From Anoxybacteroides tepidamans (GTDB taxonomy: Bacteria; Bacillota; Bacilli; Bacillales; Anoxybacillaceae), in contig NZ_JACHEP010000012.1 in assembly GCF_014201465.1 (NCBI RefSeq), forward strand, positions 26,334-81,789: a stretch of DNA of 55,456 nucleotides, in the 5' to 3' direction. The position numbers and the translations under genes were made by a program. Below, piece by piece: positions 26,078 through 40,466 of this stretch. The notes beneath the pieces are model-generated. The model did no database searches, had not been told where the DNA came from, and worked only from the letters and a program-made list of their open reading frames with translations. The first letter of the stretch is position 1, and the number at the start of each line of letters is the position of its first letter.

Positions 26078-27535
26078 TTACAACGTTGGTTTTTGTTTAT
26101 GGTAATCCGTTGCTTGTTCAAACGCATGCGCAACGCGATAGACTGTACTTTCGTCGAAATGTTTGCCGATGATTTGCAGGCCGACCGGCAAGCCGTTCAC
26201 AAATCCGCATGGAACAGAGATGCCCGGCACCCCAGCAAGATTGACCGGAATTGTTAAAATGTCGTTCGCATACATCGTTAACGGATCGCTTGTCTTTTCG
26301 CCAATTTTAAACGCTGGCGTCGGCGTTGTCGGTCCGATAATTACATCATATTTTTCAAAGACGTTCTCAAAATCTTGTTTAATGAGCGTGCGCACTTTTT
26401 GCGCTTTTTTGTAATACGCATCATAATAGCCAGAGCTTAACGCAAATGTTCCGAGCATAATGCGGCGCTTCACTTCATTGCCGAAACCTTCGCTACGCGT
26501 TTGTTTATACATCTCCATTAAGTTTTTCGCATTATCGGTGCGATAGCCGTAACGAACGCCATCAAAGCGGGCAAGGTTCGCGGATGCTTCTGAAGATGAA
26601 AGCAAATAGTAAGTAGCGAGCACGTATTTCGAATGCGGAAGCGATACTTCTTCCCACGTTGCGCCAAGACCTTCTAATACTTTAAGCGCATTTAATACCG
26701 ATTGGCGCACTTCTTCCGATACACCTTCGCCTAAATATTCTTTCGGAACGGCGATTTTCAATCCTTGAATGTCGCCCGTTAATGCGGATACATAGTCAGG
26801 CACATCGACGTTTGCTGATGTCGAATCCATCGGGTCAAGCCCAGAAATAACTTGCAGTAAATATGCATTATCTTCAACGGTGCGCGTAATCGGGCCGATT
26901 TGGTCAAGCGAAGACGCAAACGCGACAAGACCAAAGCGCGATACGCGGCCGTATGTTGGCTTTAAGCCAACGACACCGCAAAACGCTGCTGGCTGGCGAA
27001 TCGAGCCACCCGTATCCGAACCTAGCGCAAACGGTACTTCTCCTGCGGCTACTGCTGCAGCCGAACCGCCGCTTGAACCGCCCGGCACGCGCTCTAAATC
27101 CCACGGATTGCGCGTTAATTGGAAGCCGGAGTTTTCTGTCGACGATCCCATCGCAAACTCGTCCATGTTTAATTTCCCAATCGTAATTGCATCCGCTTCA
27201 TGCAAGCGCTGCATGACTGTCGCATCATAAATCGGGTCAAAATTGTAAAGAATTTTACTTGCACACGTTGTGCGAAGCCCTTTTGTGACGATGTTGTCTT
27301 TAATCCCAATCGGCATGCCAAAAAGCAGCCCGAATTCTTTTTCCGTTGCCAACTTCTCGTCGAGTTCTTTCGCTTTCGCACGCGCTTGTTCTTCATTGAG
27401 CGTTAAAAATGCCTGAACTTTTTCGTCGATTTCAGCAATGCGTTTAAACGATTCAGCGACTAAGTCGGAAACTGAAATTTCTTTTTTATGTAACAAATGA
27501 TGCAGTTCTGATACTCGATGATCAAACAATGACAT
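26078..27535 (-). CDS. gatA: Asp/Glu-tRNA amidotransferase subunit A
   Basis: GatA is the amidase-signature subunit that hydrolyses glutamine to supply ammonia. The 485-aa protein contains the catalytic Lys in [12 protein letters not shown], the Gly-Ser-rich region [16 protein letters not shown] and the nucleophile region [14 protein letters not shown], with the Ser-cisSer-Lys triad visible. Length is normal. The gene starts 12 bp after gatC with a GGGGGAAA ribosome site, and is followed by gatB. Confidence 0.98.
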   Translation of the reverse strand: MSLFDHRVSELHHLLHKKEISVSDLVAESFKRIAEIDEKVQAFLTLNEEQARAKAKELDEKLATEKEFGLLFGMPIGIKDNIVTKGLRTTCASKILYNFDPIYDATVMQRLHEADAITIGKLNMDEFAMGSSTENSGFQLTRNPWDLERVPGGSSGGSAAAVAAGEVPFALGSDTGGSIRQPAAFCGVVGLKPTYGRVSRFGLVAFASSLDQIGPITRTVEDNAYLLQVISGLDPMDSTSANVDVPDYVSALTGDIQGLKIAVPKEYLGEGVSEEVRQSVLNALKVLEGLGATWEEVSLPHSKYVLATYYLLSSSEASANLARFDGVRYGYRTDNAKNLMEMYKQTRSEGFGNEVKRRIMLGTFALSSGYYDAYYKKAQKVRTLIKQDFENVFEKYDVIIGPTTPTPAFKIGEKTSDPLTMYANDILTIPVNLAGVPGISVPCGFVNGLPVGLQIIGKHFDESTVYRVAHAFEQATDYHKQKPTL

Positions 27536-27547
27536 ACGTTTCCCCCC

Positions 27548-27838
27548 TTATTCTAAAATGGCCGGCACGCGGAACTGGCCGTCTTGTTGATCTGGTGCGT
27601 TTTTCAACACTTCATCAAGTGGAAGACCCGGCGTTGGTACATCTTCACGCATTACGTTTTTCATGTTTAACACATGTGACGTTGGCGGAACGTTTTCCGT
27701 GTCTAGTTCGTTCAGCTGCTCTGCAAAAGTGATGATCGCATCCAATTGTTTTGTAAACATTTCAGCTTCTTCTTCTGTAATCGCTAGACGCGCCAAGTGG
27801 GCCACATGCTTTACTTGCTCGATTGAAATTCTTGACAT
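27548..27838 (-). CDS. gatC: Asp/Glu-tRNA amidotransferase subunit C
   Basis: GatC is the small subunit that wraps around GatA and stabilises the GatAB interface. The 96-aa protein begins [20 protein letters not shown], the conserved GatC N-terminus, and contains [20 protein letters not shown] choose ATG 27838, with GGAGGTGA upstream; the longer in-frame start includes that ribosome site. It is the first gene of gatCAB. Confidence 0.97.
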   Translation of the reverse strand: MSRISIEQVKHVAHLARLAITEEEAEMFTKQLDAIITFAEQLNELDTENVPPTSHVLNMKNVMREDVPTPGLPLDEVLKNAPDQQDGQFRVPAILE

Positions 27839-27879
27839 CTGATTCACCTCCAACAAATTCGTCCTGCCACAATACTATG

Positions 27880-27909
27880 ATGATACCAAACTTTCGTTGA
27901 ATGAAGCAA
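27880..27909 (-). promoter_or_regulatory. Candidate gatCAB promoter
   Basis: On the minus strand TTGCTT (27904-27909), an 18-bp spacer and TATCAT (27880-27885) precede gatC by about 40 bp. Confidence 0.5.
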
Positions 27910-27951
27910 CATTTCCCATCAAATGTCTAGTTAAGGATTTGAACGAAATGT

Positions 27952-27981
27952 TTGACGAAAAGACTTTTTCAATCATACAAT
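27952..27981 (+). promoter_or_regulatory. Promoter of ade
   Basis: TTGACG (27952-27957), an 18-bp spacer and TACAAT (27976-27981) predict a start near 27988, just before the riboswitch-like structure and about 120 nt before the ade start codon. Confidence 0.72.
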
Positions 27982-28003
27982 GAAAAAAATTTTAGTTCGC
28001 CGA

Positions 28004-28066
28004 CAACTCGTATAATTTCAGAAATACGATCTACCAAACGACCGTAAATCATTGAACTACGAGGTT
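28004..28066 (+). ncRNA. Purine-riboswitch-like leader of ade (shortened or diverged)
   Basis: P1 arms CTCGTA (28007-28012) and TACGAG (28058-28063) enclose TATAAT, CTACC, the P3-loop sequence CCGTAAAT and ACTAC, in the order found in guanine-type purine riboswitches. The pur G-box in this window shares all of these. The P2 arm is about 10 nt shorter with no clear pairing partner, and P3 pairs poorly, so ligand binding is uncertain. The 5' P1 strand CAACTCG (28004-28010) can instead pair with CGAGTTG (28079-28085) just before the ade ribosome site, which suggests control of translation. Confidence 0.55.
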
Positions 28067-28108
28067 TTCTCTTCGTATCGAGTTGTTAGGAAAGAGGAGG
28101 AACATCGG

Positions 28109-29836
28109 ATGAAACAACAGTTATGGAAACGGCTTGCCGTCGCCGCCAAAAAAGAACAAGCCGATGTCGTCGTCAAAAACGGAAAAATCGTCAACGTCTT
28201 TACTCATGAAATCATAGAAGGGGATCTCGCCATTATCGATGGTGTGATTGCGGGCATCGGACAATATGAAGGGCAAACGATCATCGATGCGCAAGGAAAA
28301 TACGTTTGTCCGGGATTGATTGATGGGCACGTGCATATCGAATCATCAATGGTCACGCCAAGCGAGTTTGCGCGCGTTGTCGTTCCGCACGGTGTCACAA
28401 CAGTTATTACCGACCCGCATGAAATTGCCAACGTTGTTGGCACCGCAGGGATTCAGTTTATGCTTGACGATTCAGAACGCGTCCCACTTGACGTTTATGT
28501 CATGTTGCCATCGTGCGTACCGGCCACCTCGTTTGAACATGCAGGAGCAACGCTTGATGCAAATGATTTAGCTCCGTTTTTAAGTCATGAGCGTGTCCTC
28601 GGTTTAGCAGAAGTAATGGATTACCCATCCCTGTTACATGAACATTCACATATGATCGCAAAGCTAGCAATGACTTTAGAAGCAAACAAGCTCATTGACG
28701 GCCATTTAGCTGGGTTGGATCGCGAGGCTGTCGACGTATACCGCAGCGCGATGATTCGCACAGACCACGAATGCGTTACTGTTGAAGAAGCGCTTGAACG
28801 CATTCGCCGTGGCATGTACGTCCTTATTCGCGAAGGTTCGGTGGCAAAAGATTTGATGAAGCTCATTTCCACAGTCAATCTTTATAACTCGCGCCGCTTT
28901 TTATTTTGCACGGACGATAAGCATTTAGATGAATTGTCACTAGAAGGAAGCATCGATCATCACATCCGGCTTACGATTCAAGCAGGAATCGACCCGATTA
29001 CAGCGATTCAAATGGCGACATTAAATGCGGCGGAGTGCTACCGGCTACAAACAAAAGGTGCTGTCGCCCCTGGATATGACGCCGACTTTTTATTCGTTGA
29101 CGACTTGCGTTCGTTTTCGATTACGCATGTGTATAAAAAAGGGCAGCTCGTTGCCCGAAATGGAAAAGCAACATTTTCAGTAAACCAAACAGCGAGCGTC
29201 TGCCAAACATTAATACGTTCCATTCATGCGCAAGCGATCACGGAAGCCGACTTACAAATTCCGTTTAAAAATGGAAATAAGGCGAACGTCATTCAAATCA
29301 TTCCAAACCATTTGCATACAAAACATCTTGTCACACACGTCGATGTCCGCAACGGCGTATTTCAACCGTCGATCGAACGGGATTTGTTGAAGCTCATTGT
29401 CGTGGAACGCCATCGCCATCTCGGAGTCAGTGTCGGTATTGTGAACGGATTTCAGCTGAAAAAAGGGGCGATTGCGTCATCGATCGCGCATGACTCTCAT
29501 AACATCATTGCCACAGGAACGAACGACGGCGATATTATCGTTGCGATTGAACACGTGAAAAAAATGAACGGCGGGCTTGTCGTTGTGAAAAACGGCGACA
29601 TTTTAGCGGATTTGTCGCTTGAAATCGGCGGGCTTATGACGGCTAAAAATTATGAAGACGTATTGCAACGTTTACAAAGTATTCATCATGCCTTGTCTAC
29701 ACTCGGGGTGTCGGACGAATTTAATCCGTTTATTACACTCGCTTTTTTAGCCTTGCCGGTTATTCCTGAATTAAAGCTGACAGATCAAGGGCTGTTTGAT
29801 GTAAAATCGTTTCAGTTCATATCAGTGGAAGCATAA
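28109..29836 (+). CDS. ade: Adenine deaminase
   Basis: This enzyme deaminates adenine to hypoxanthine in purine salvage. The 575-aa amidohydrolase has the metal site GLIDGHVHIESSM, the ITDPHEIANVVG motif, DGHLAGLD, RTDHECVTVEEAL and FCTDDKH, all typical of Ade, plus the C-terminal domain with SIAHDSHNIIATGTNDGD. Start at ATG 28109 after AGAGGAGGAAC. It is transcribed opposite to its neighbours and lies between camS and gatC, which adjoin in the B. subtilis order, so it appears to be an insertion. It is distinct from the yerA-type paralogue at 38629. Confidence 0.96.
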   Translation: MKQQLWKRLAVAAKKEQADVVVKNGKIVNVFTHEIIEGDLAIIDGVIAGIGQYEGQTIIDAQGKYVCPGLIDGHVHIESSMVTPSEFARVVVPHGVTTVITDPHEIANVVGTAGIQFMLDDSERVPLDVYVMLPSCVPATSFEHAGATLDANDLAPFLSHERVLGLAEVMDYPSLLHEHSHMIAKLAMTLEANKLIDGHLAGLDREAVDVYRSAMIRTDHECVTVEEALERIRRGMYVLIREGSVAKDLMKLISTVNLYNSRRFLFCTDDKHLDELSLEGSIDHHIRLTIQAGIDPITAIQMATLNAAECYRLQTKGAVAPGYDADFLFVDDLRSFSITHVYKKGQLVARNGKATFSVNQTASVCQTLIRSIHAQAITEADLQIPFKNGNKANVIQIIPNHLHTKHLVTHVDVRNGVFQPSIERDLLKLIVVERHRHLGVSVGIVNGFQLKKGAIASSIAHDSHNIIATGTNDGDIIVAIEHVKKMNGGLVVVKNGDILADLSLEIGGLMTAKNYEDVLQRLQSIHHALSTLGVSDEFNPFITLAFLALPVIPELKLTDQGLFDVKSFQFISVEA

Positions 29837-29862
29837 ATCCCCCAAACAGATGGGGATTTTTT
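29836..29862 (+). terminator. Terminator of ade
   Basis: AATCCCC and GGGGATT form the stem, followed by TTTTT. It begins at the ade stop codon. Confidence 0.88.
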
Positions 29863-29919
29863 ATCCCATCTGTTGTCGAATGATGTTATAATATGGTTGT
29901 GTGCAAAGGAGGTGAAAAA

Positions 29920-30354
29920 ATGAGCGAGCAATTACTGCAACAAATTTTACACGCGGTCACGCACATTCAGCAAGAATTACGGGAAATTCGTGAGGAACAA
30001 CGTGTCATTCGCGAGGAACAACGAGAAATTCGCGAAGAACAACGTGTCATTCGCGAAGAACAACAAGCGTTGAAAAACGGACAAAAAGAGTTGTACGACT
30101 TAGTAAACGCGCTCATTCATCGCCAAGAAGAAACAGATGCAAAGCTCGAGTCGTTAACGATGGACGTCCATCGCATGCACGGTGAAATAACAGCGATGAA
30201 ACAAGAAATCCGCACACTCAACGAAAAAATTGATTCCCACTACGAACAATTCAACGAACGACTCAACAATCTCCAACTTGATGTCGATTTCACCGTCCAC
30301 AAAACGACCATGACCGAACGCGAACTTTTCAAAATGAGAAATCGGTTGTTTTAA
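29920..30354 (+). CDS. Coiled-coil heptad-repeat protein (paralogue of the gene at 23469)
   Basis: A 144-aa protein of unknown function. After MSEQLLQQILHAVTHIQQEL come 7-residue units of REEQRVI/REEQREI type (about 21-50), encoded by 21-bp DNA repeats, then a second coiled coil with LTMDVHRMHGEITAMKQEI. Both the start and this segment resemble the protein at 23469. Highly charged, with no signal or membrane segment. ATG 29920 has AAAGGAGGTG upstream, and a TATAAT at 29887-29892 could be the -10. It directly follows the ade terminator. Confidence 0.78.
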   Translation: MSEQLLQQILHAVTHIQQELREIREEQRVIREEQREIREEQRVIREEQQALKNGQKELYDLVNALIHRQEETDAKLESLTMDVHRMHGEITAMKQEIRTLNEKIDSHYEQFNERLNNLQLDVDFTVHKTTMTERELFKMRNRLF

Positions 30355-30389
30355 AACGACCCTCTCTAGCTAAGCTAGGGAGGGAAAAA

Positions 30390-30555
30390 GCCTATTCTTC
30401 AAATAATCAAACAAGTGAGCGTATTGCTCGCGAATATGTTTGTAAATCTCCATCACCGTATCTTTATCATACGTATGCAAGGTTCTATTTCAGGCATTTG
30501 AATCCACGTTTCTCCACCTTGAATGAGTCCTTCTTTAAACGTTTCCTTTATTCAT
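30390..30555 (-). pseudogene. Remnant of a HEPN / nucleotidyltransferase-substrate-binding protein (HI0074-like)
   Basis: Two pieces in adjacent frames read ETFKEGLIQGGETWIQMPEI and LHTYDKDTVMEIYKHIREQY, then AHLFDYLKNR. They match the C-terminal part of HI0074/HepT-type proteins, where an E-x-W-x-x-M motif is followed by R-N-x-x-S/L-H-T-Y-D. These proteins pair with MNT nucleotidyltransferases in toxin-antitoxin modules. The R-N of the RNase-type motif is disrupted by the frameshift, and no partner gene is visible. Only about 55 codons remain, so this is an old relic. Confidence 0.6.
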
Positions 30556-30650
30556 TTGTTCTCCCCTTGACAATATGCCTGTATCGTATTCTAAAAATAG
30601 TTCATAATAAATACATACTCCCAGTTACCGTTTTGATCGGGAGATTTTAG

Positions 30651-30702
30651 AAAAATCCACCTCAATCACTGTTTTGACAGAGGTGGATTTTTTATTTTTT
30701 AC
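30651..30702 (+). terminator. Terminator-like hairpin
   Basis: AAATCCACCTC and GAGGTGGATTT form an 11-bp stem followed by TTTATTTTTT. It could end transcription from the coiled-coil gene upstream. Confidence 0.75.
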
Positions 30703-30902
30703 ACATGAATAAACGAATCTGTATTATCTAACCATCATAGGAAATCCCGCTTTACTTAATGAATTAAGTGCCCATTGCAAAAAATATTGCCATTATAATG
30801 GGAACAAACAATAACATATTTTATTGAAGATCCTATTTTTTGATATAAATCCATATAATTCATTATACAATAAAAAGTATCGACTATAAAGGTATTTCCT
30901 AT

Positions 30903-30939
30903 GAAAACTCCCTCCCAGCCTTTACTGAGAGGGGGTTTT
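30903..30939 (+). terminator. Terminator-like hairpin
   Basis: AAAACTCCCTC and GAGGGGGTTTT pair around a short loop. A-rich on one side and T-rich on the other, it may act in both directions and serve camS, which ends at 31018 on the minus strand. Confidence 0.65.
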
Positions 30940-31017
30940 GCTTAAAACATTTCTGATACTGTTTTTGCTTGTATATGAAAAACGCACGACACTCCCGAAT
31001 TTGTCGCAAAAATTGTG

Positions 31018-36412
<5,395 letters not shown>

Positions 36413-36457
36413 CACCACCATACAAACATTCGTTCTATTTTACTACATTTTTCCCGG

Positions 36458-37153
36458 TCATACAACGTTCCCTTTCACAGCCTTCACCGTTTCAAGCGCT
36501 TTGGGCAAATCTTTATACACGGCGTTTCCGACGACAATCGTATCGGCGTATTGCGCCATTTCTTTCGCCTGCTCGGCCGTTTCAATTCCGCCTCCGTAAA
36601 ACAGCCGGGCATGGTGCAGTACACGTTTCACACTTTGTACCGTTTGTACGTTCCCGTATGTTCCACTATATTCCAAATAAAAAATCGGCAGCTTGTACAT
36701 GTTTTCTGCTATGCGAGCGTACGCCACGACATCTTCGCCCGATAGATCGGTGTTTGCCTCCGTTAGCGCCGCCGCTTTGCAATCTGGATTCAAAATGCAA
36801 TACCCTTCCATCACAATTTCATCCCAGTTCATTAATTCCCCAAATTGTTTCACCGCTTCATGATGTAAATCAATGATCCATTTCGTTTTCCGGCTATTTA
36901 ACACCGTCGGAATGAAATAAAAATCAAATCCCGGCGTCACCGCCTCCACGTTTGATATTTCCAACGCACAAGGAACGGCAAAGCGACGAATCCGTGCCAT
37001 TAAATCAAGCACGTTTTCTAACGTCACTCCATCCGTTCCGCCAACAATGACGGCATCGGTTCCAGATTCGCAAACTAGTTCGAGCTCTTCATCGCTAATG
37101 TCTTTATTCGGATCTAGTTTAAACACATGACGCCATCGACGAATATCGTACAT
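36458..37153 (-). CDS. pcrB: Heptaprenylglyceryl phosphate synthase PcrB
   Basis: PcrB joins heptaprenyl diphosphate to glycerol-1-phosphate, giving an archaea-like ether lipid of Bacillales. The 231-aa TIM-barrel protein has [47 protein letters not shown] and the phosphate-binding [19 protein letters not shown] 37153 follows GGAGG; a longer frame from 37333 runs back through the yerC terminator and is not the start. It heads the pcrB-pcrA-ligA-camS group. Confidence 0.96.
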   Translation of the reverse strand: MYDIRRWRHVFKLDPNKDISDEELELVCESGTDAVIVGGTDGVTLENVLDLMARIRRFAVPCALEISNVEAVTPGFDFYFIPTVLNSRKTKWIIDLHHEAVKQFGELMNWDEIVMEGYCILNPDCKAAALTEANTDLSGEDVVAYARIAENMYKLPIFYLEYSGTYGNVQTVQSVKRVLHHARLFYGGGIETAEQAKEMAQYADTIVVGNAVYKDLPKALETVKAVKGNVV

Positions 37154-37216
37154 ACAATAACCTCCATTATATATATCCGTCTTTTCATTATAACAAATCT
37201 GTTCTTTTTTCAGCCA

Positions 37217-37252
37217 AAAAGAAAAGGAGCCCCGGCTGGAATGCTCCTTTTT
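37217..37252 (-). terminator. Terminator of yerC
   Basis: On the minus strand AAAAAGGAGC and GGCTCCTTTT form the stem, followed by CTTTTT. The stem overlaps the yerC stop codon. Confidence 0.88.
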
Positions 37253-37577
37253 AAGCGTGATTTGTTTCTTTCGAATCATTTGATTGCTCTTCTTTAATGC
37301 GATCAAGCGCCATCCCGTATGCATCGTTTCCATAGTTTAAACAACGTTTGACGCGCGAAATCGTGGCTGTGCTCGCTCCTGTTTCCGTCTCAATTTTATG
37401 GTACGTGTACCCTTCGCGTAGCATCCGTGCCACTTCAAGGCGCTGTGCAAGCGATTGAATTTCGTTAACCGTGCATAAATCATCGAAAAAACGATAACAT
37501 TCCTCTAAATCGCGAAGAGAAAGAATCGCCTTAAACAACTGATCTACCTCTCTGCCTCTCAGTTTGTCAATTTGCAT
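37251..37577 (-). CDS. yerC: YerC/YecD family TrpR-related DNA-binding protein
   Basis: A 108-aa protein of the TrpR-like YerC family, a probable DNA-binding regulator whose target is unknown. The HTH is visible: [20 protein letters not shown] followed by [19 protein letters not shown]. Length is normal. It lies 18 bp after yerB and ends in its own terminator. In B. subtilis the order yerA-yerB-yerC-pcrB is the same. Confidence 0.94.
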   Translation of the reverse strand: MQIDKLRGREVDQLFKAILSLRDLEECYRFFDDLCTVNEIQSLAQRLEVARMLREGYTYHKIETETGASTATISRVKRCLNYGNDAYGMALDRIKEEQSNDSKETNHA

Positions 37578-37595
37578 GCGTTTTTCAACCCTCCA

Positions 37596-38600
37596 TCAAT
37601 GATATTGAACAATATCCATCTGTGGAACGATATTAATCCACGTTTTTCCCGGTACAAATCCGATGGGCACACCGTTTTCATATGGCAACAGGCGGCCGTT
37701 GACATTTTTCCATTCGACACGCCGTACTGTTCCGTTTTGAAACAAATAGCCGTTCCCTCCGGATTTCAAATCAATATCGCGCCGACCGTACTGGTCAGAA
37801 ATGATATGCTTAGCTGCGACAACGAATAAGTTTTGAACCAACACAGGTTCGCGCGTATCATAATCGATCGTTTGCTCGCCCGCGCTATAGCGAAAATAGC
37901 CGTTTTGCTCTGGAACATATTTGTATTGAACTTGGGCGTACGCTTGGCGGGAATACGAAATCTCCACTTGTTGCGCGGATTCCCCTGTTGATTCGTTTTG
38001 GAAAAACGGCAGCGGCTCGACCGTTTCTTGCAGCGCATAGCCTTTTTCTTTCGCGCCTTTTTCGATATTGGCAAACGTAATGTACGAATTGTGGGGCGCC
38101 TTGCGGAACGACACGCGCTTGAACAGCGTCCCATCATAGAATAGTCCATTCAAATAATCGGCTTCTCCGGATTCCAGCATGCTTTTCGCTTCCGGACTCC
38201 AGCCATGGCAAATATACAGCGCATCGAACCCTTTGCTCAACTCAATGTAATAATCGCGGGCGCTGCGAACCGGTCCGACTTTTTCCGGAAATTCGCTTTG
38301 ATATAGCGCCAAAAAGCGCGTAATATCGCCTTCGGCCAACACCTCATAAACGACATCCGCTTTCTGCAAGCCTGATTGCGGCCTCGCTTTCGGATGATTG
38401 TTGATCATGACGGCAACCACGCGATGATCCGTCCGTGTTTCGGCAGGCAATCCCGTTAACGGAAACATAGCTTGTTGTTGCGGTGTTTGTTCTTGACTTT
38501 CTTGCCTTGGCGCTTCAATCTGTGTTGCATTTTGTTCTTTCTTCGCGCAGCCGCTGAACAAAAGGTAAACTACGCTTATCACCATCAACCATCGTTTCAC
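37596..38600 (-). CDS. yerB: DUF3048 lipoprotein YerB
   Basis: YerB is a predicted lipoprotein of unknown function. The 334-aa product has a signal peptide with lipobox FSGC (Cys18), a Gln/Glu-rich linker and the DUF3048 domains: PLTGLPAETRTDHRVVAVMI, NNHPKARPQSGLQKADVVYE and VGPVRSARDYYIEL, then a C-terminal part with GGNGYLFQNGTVRRVEWKN. It should lie outside the membrane. It lies between yerA and yerC, as in B. subtilis. Confidence 0.95.
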   Translation of the reverse strand: MKRWLMVISVVYLLFSGCAKKEQNATQIEAPRQESQEQTPQQQAMFPLTGLPAETRTDHRVVAVMINNHPKARPQSGLQKADVVYEVLAEGDITRFLALYQSEFPEKVGPVRSARDYYIELSKGFDALYICHGWSPEAKSMLESGEADYLNGLFYDGTLFKRVSFRKAPHNSYITFANIEKGAKEKGYALQETVEPLPFFQNESTGESAQQVEISYSRQAYAQVQYKYVPEQNGYFRYSAGEQTIDYDTREPVLVQNLFVVAAKHIISDQYGRRDIDLKSGGNGYLFQNGTVRRVEWKNVNGRLLPYENGVPIGFVPGKTWINIVPQMDIVQYH

Positions 38601-38628
38601 TGCTCACACAACCTTTTTCTTTTATATT

Positions 38629-40371
38629 TTAACGCATTATTGATGGAAAGAGTATCGTTTTGTTCATCACATCATAAATTCCTTTTTGCGTAATTCGAAT
38701 ATAAGGTAGATGAGTGGATTGGAAAAATAGAAGCGAATAAATCGGATCGGCGAAACGATATCCCCTTTCTTTTAATAGCTTCGTCAATTCCTTTTCTTCA
38801 TCGATCAGTTCTTCCATTTTTTTCTTCGACATCATTCCGCTAAGCGGTAACGGAATTTCGTGAATGATTGTCCCGTTTTCCGCCAACACGATTCCGCCGC
38901 CGATTTCGTTCATGCGTTGAAACGCTAAAAACATATCGCGTTTGCTTTTTCCGATTAATAAAATGTCCCCTGTATTGGAATAAGAGCTAACCAATCCTTT
39001 CACATGAGTCGCAAATCCTTTGACTACTGTATTCACACGCCATTTCCCATTTCGGTCTACAAGCATTAAAAAGCTTTCATCATGGGCGGTAGACAACTCA
39101 TCGTGTGACGTATCGATCGAAATGGAATACGGCCGCATAATGACGGAGTTTTGCATATGCAGTCCTAACGGCATCGAAAATTGTAAATCATCAAGCGACA
39201 ATTGCCAAATCAAGCGAAGCGGAGTCATTCCATAAGACTCCCAGTCAATCACAGAAAACGGTTCTTCACAAACACCATCACGCTTCACCCAGTGCCCTTT
39301 TGCCAGCACGCTGACCGGTGTCGGGTCGTCTTGTGCCCGTAAAAAATTGATATTAGCCACCCGGCCTGTTGTAATGGAGCCGTGAAGATGTTCCATCTGA
39401 TAATGGCGGGCGACATTCACTGTCGCCATATGATAGGCATCTATGATCGGAACTCCTTTTTCAATGGCGATTCGAATCATTTGATCGATTAAGCCTTGCT
39501 CGTAAAATGAAGGTGGCGAACCGTCTGTCGTGAAAATCAATCGGTCGTATTGCTCGATGCCTAATTCTTTGATTTCTTCAAGCAATGCCGGTAAATCCGG
39601 GCGAATCGAAGAATATCTCAACGAAACGGTATATCCGTGCAAAAGTCGGTTGTATACTTCTTTGCCCGTCATCGCTTCGTGGTCGCAATCAGCGCCGATT
39701 AGCATCATTTTTGTAAGCGTTTTCTCTGAAGCGCTAGGAAAATGGCCTTCGATTTGTTTTTTCATTTGTTTTGCTTCTTGTATCCAATGAAGCATCACAT
39801 CATCCCCGGCAAGCAGCCGCGGCCATCCCGTCAATTCTCCCCCTTGCACGACGGACTTTTGTTTTAACCATTCTTTAATGGTCGCATAAGAAAACCGCTC
39901 TTCCTCTTTTTCAAGCTCTGTTTGTCCATCAAAGCGGCACCACCAATACATCGTCACCGGAAGCGATTCTATGTCCCGCAAAAAAGAAAACGCTTTCTTT
40001 TTTGATAGCTGCAATGCAAGAAATAAATTATCGTTGATGATTGTCGTCGTGCCAAACTTCGCTGCATATTCCGCCAACGTTTGGGGATTATATAACTGAA
40101 ACGGATGCGCATGCGGTTCAATATAGCCTGGGACTAAATAATAGCCGCTGCAATCGATCACTTCGCATTGTCCAAGATCGTTCGGCAAACGTTCACCGGC
40201 GTAAATGATGCGATCTTGATAAATCCAAATGTTTCCTTTTTTCCATTGATGTAAATACGAATGCAAATAGGTAGCGTTTGTAAGCAACTTTGTCGGCGAT
40301 CGTTTTCCGTCGATAATCGACATTTGTTCACGCAGTTGCTCACTTTTCCAGCGGTAACGTTGTTCAACCAT
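38629..40371 (-). CDS. yerA: Adenine deaminase-like amidohydrolase YerA
   Basis: A 580-aa amidohydrolase related to adenine deaminase; adenine or a similar base is the likely substrate but not shown here. Metal-site motifs are present: YLVPGYIEPHAHPFQLYNP, IEGHFPSASE, GADCDHEAMTGKEVYNR and FTTDGSPPSF. The last reads TDG where Ade at 28109 has TDD, and the C-terminal domain differs from Ade, so its specificity may too. ATG 40371 (MVEQRYRW) is preceded by GGGG at 6 bp; ATG 40377 is also possible. The pair of Ade-type paralogues may divide salvage tasks. Confidence 0.86.
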   Translation of the reverse strand: MVEQRYRWKSEQLREQMSIIDGKRSPTKLLTNATYLHSYLHQWKKGNIWIYQDRIIYAGERLPNDLGQCEVIDCSGYYLVPGYIEPHAHPFQLYNPQTLAEYAAKFGTTTIINDNLFLALQLSKKKAFSFLRDIESLPVTMYWWCRFDGQTELEKEEERFSYATIKEWLKQKSVVQGGELTGWPRLLAGDDVMLHWIQEAKQMKKQIEGHFPSASEKTLTKMMLIGADCDHEAMTGKEVYNRLLHGYTVSLRYSSIRPDLPALLEEIKELGIEQYDRLIFTTDGSPPSFYEQGLIDQMIRIAIEKGVPIIDAYHMATVNVARHYQMEHLHGSITTGRVANINFLRAQDDPTPVSVLAKGHWVKRDGVCEEPFSVIDWESYGMTPLRLIWQLSLDDLQFSMPLGLHMQNSVIMRPYSISIDTSHDELSTAHDESFLMLVDRNGKWRVNTVVKGFATHVKGLVSSYSNTGDILLIGKSKRDMFLAFQRMNEIGGGIVLAENGTIIHEIPLPLSGMMSKKKMEELIDEEKELTKLLKERGYRFADPIYSLLFFQSTHLPYIRITQKGIYDVMNKTILFPSIMR

Positions 40372-40466
40372 ATACATCCCCGTTCCTTTTTTTCCTAAAT
40401 TGTACCATGTAACCATTTTACCGCATTAAAGTCATTTTCACAAACAAAAAAAAGAGGTGGAAATAT

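Larger units (their letters stand above)
30355..31017. other. Long intergenic region with gene remnant and terminators
   Basis: It holds a hairpin at 30362-30386 (CCTCTCTAGC/GCTAGGGAGG), a decayed HEPN fragment (about 30390-30555), a terminator-like hairpin at 30651-30702 and another at 30903-30939. The stretch 30703-30900 is very AT-rich and I see no gene or clear promoter in it. Confidence 0.6.

Noticed and set aside
30904-30948. Tiny ORF (MKTPSQPLLRGGFA) preceded by AAAGG
   Set aside because: It is the terminator hairpin itself; coding is unlikely.
36458-37333. A 291-aa version of PcrB starting at 37333
   Set aside because: The extension runs through the yerC terminator; the ATG at 37153 has GGAGG and matches the family start.
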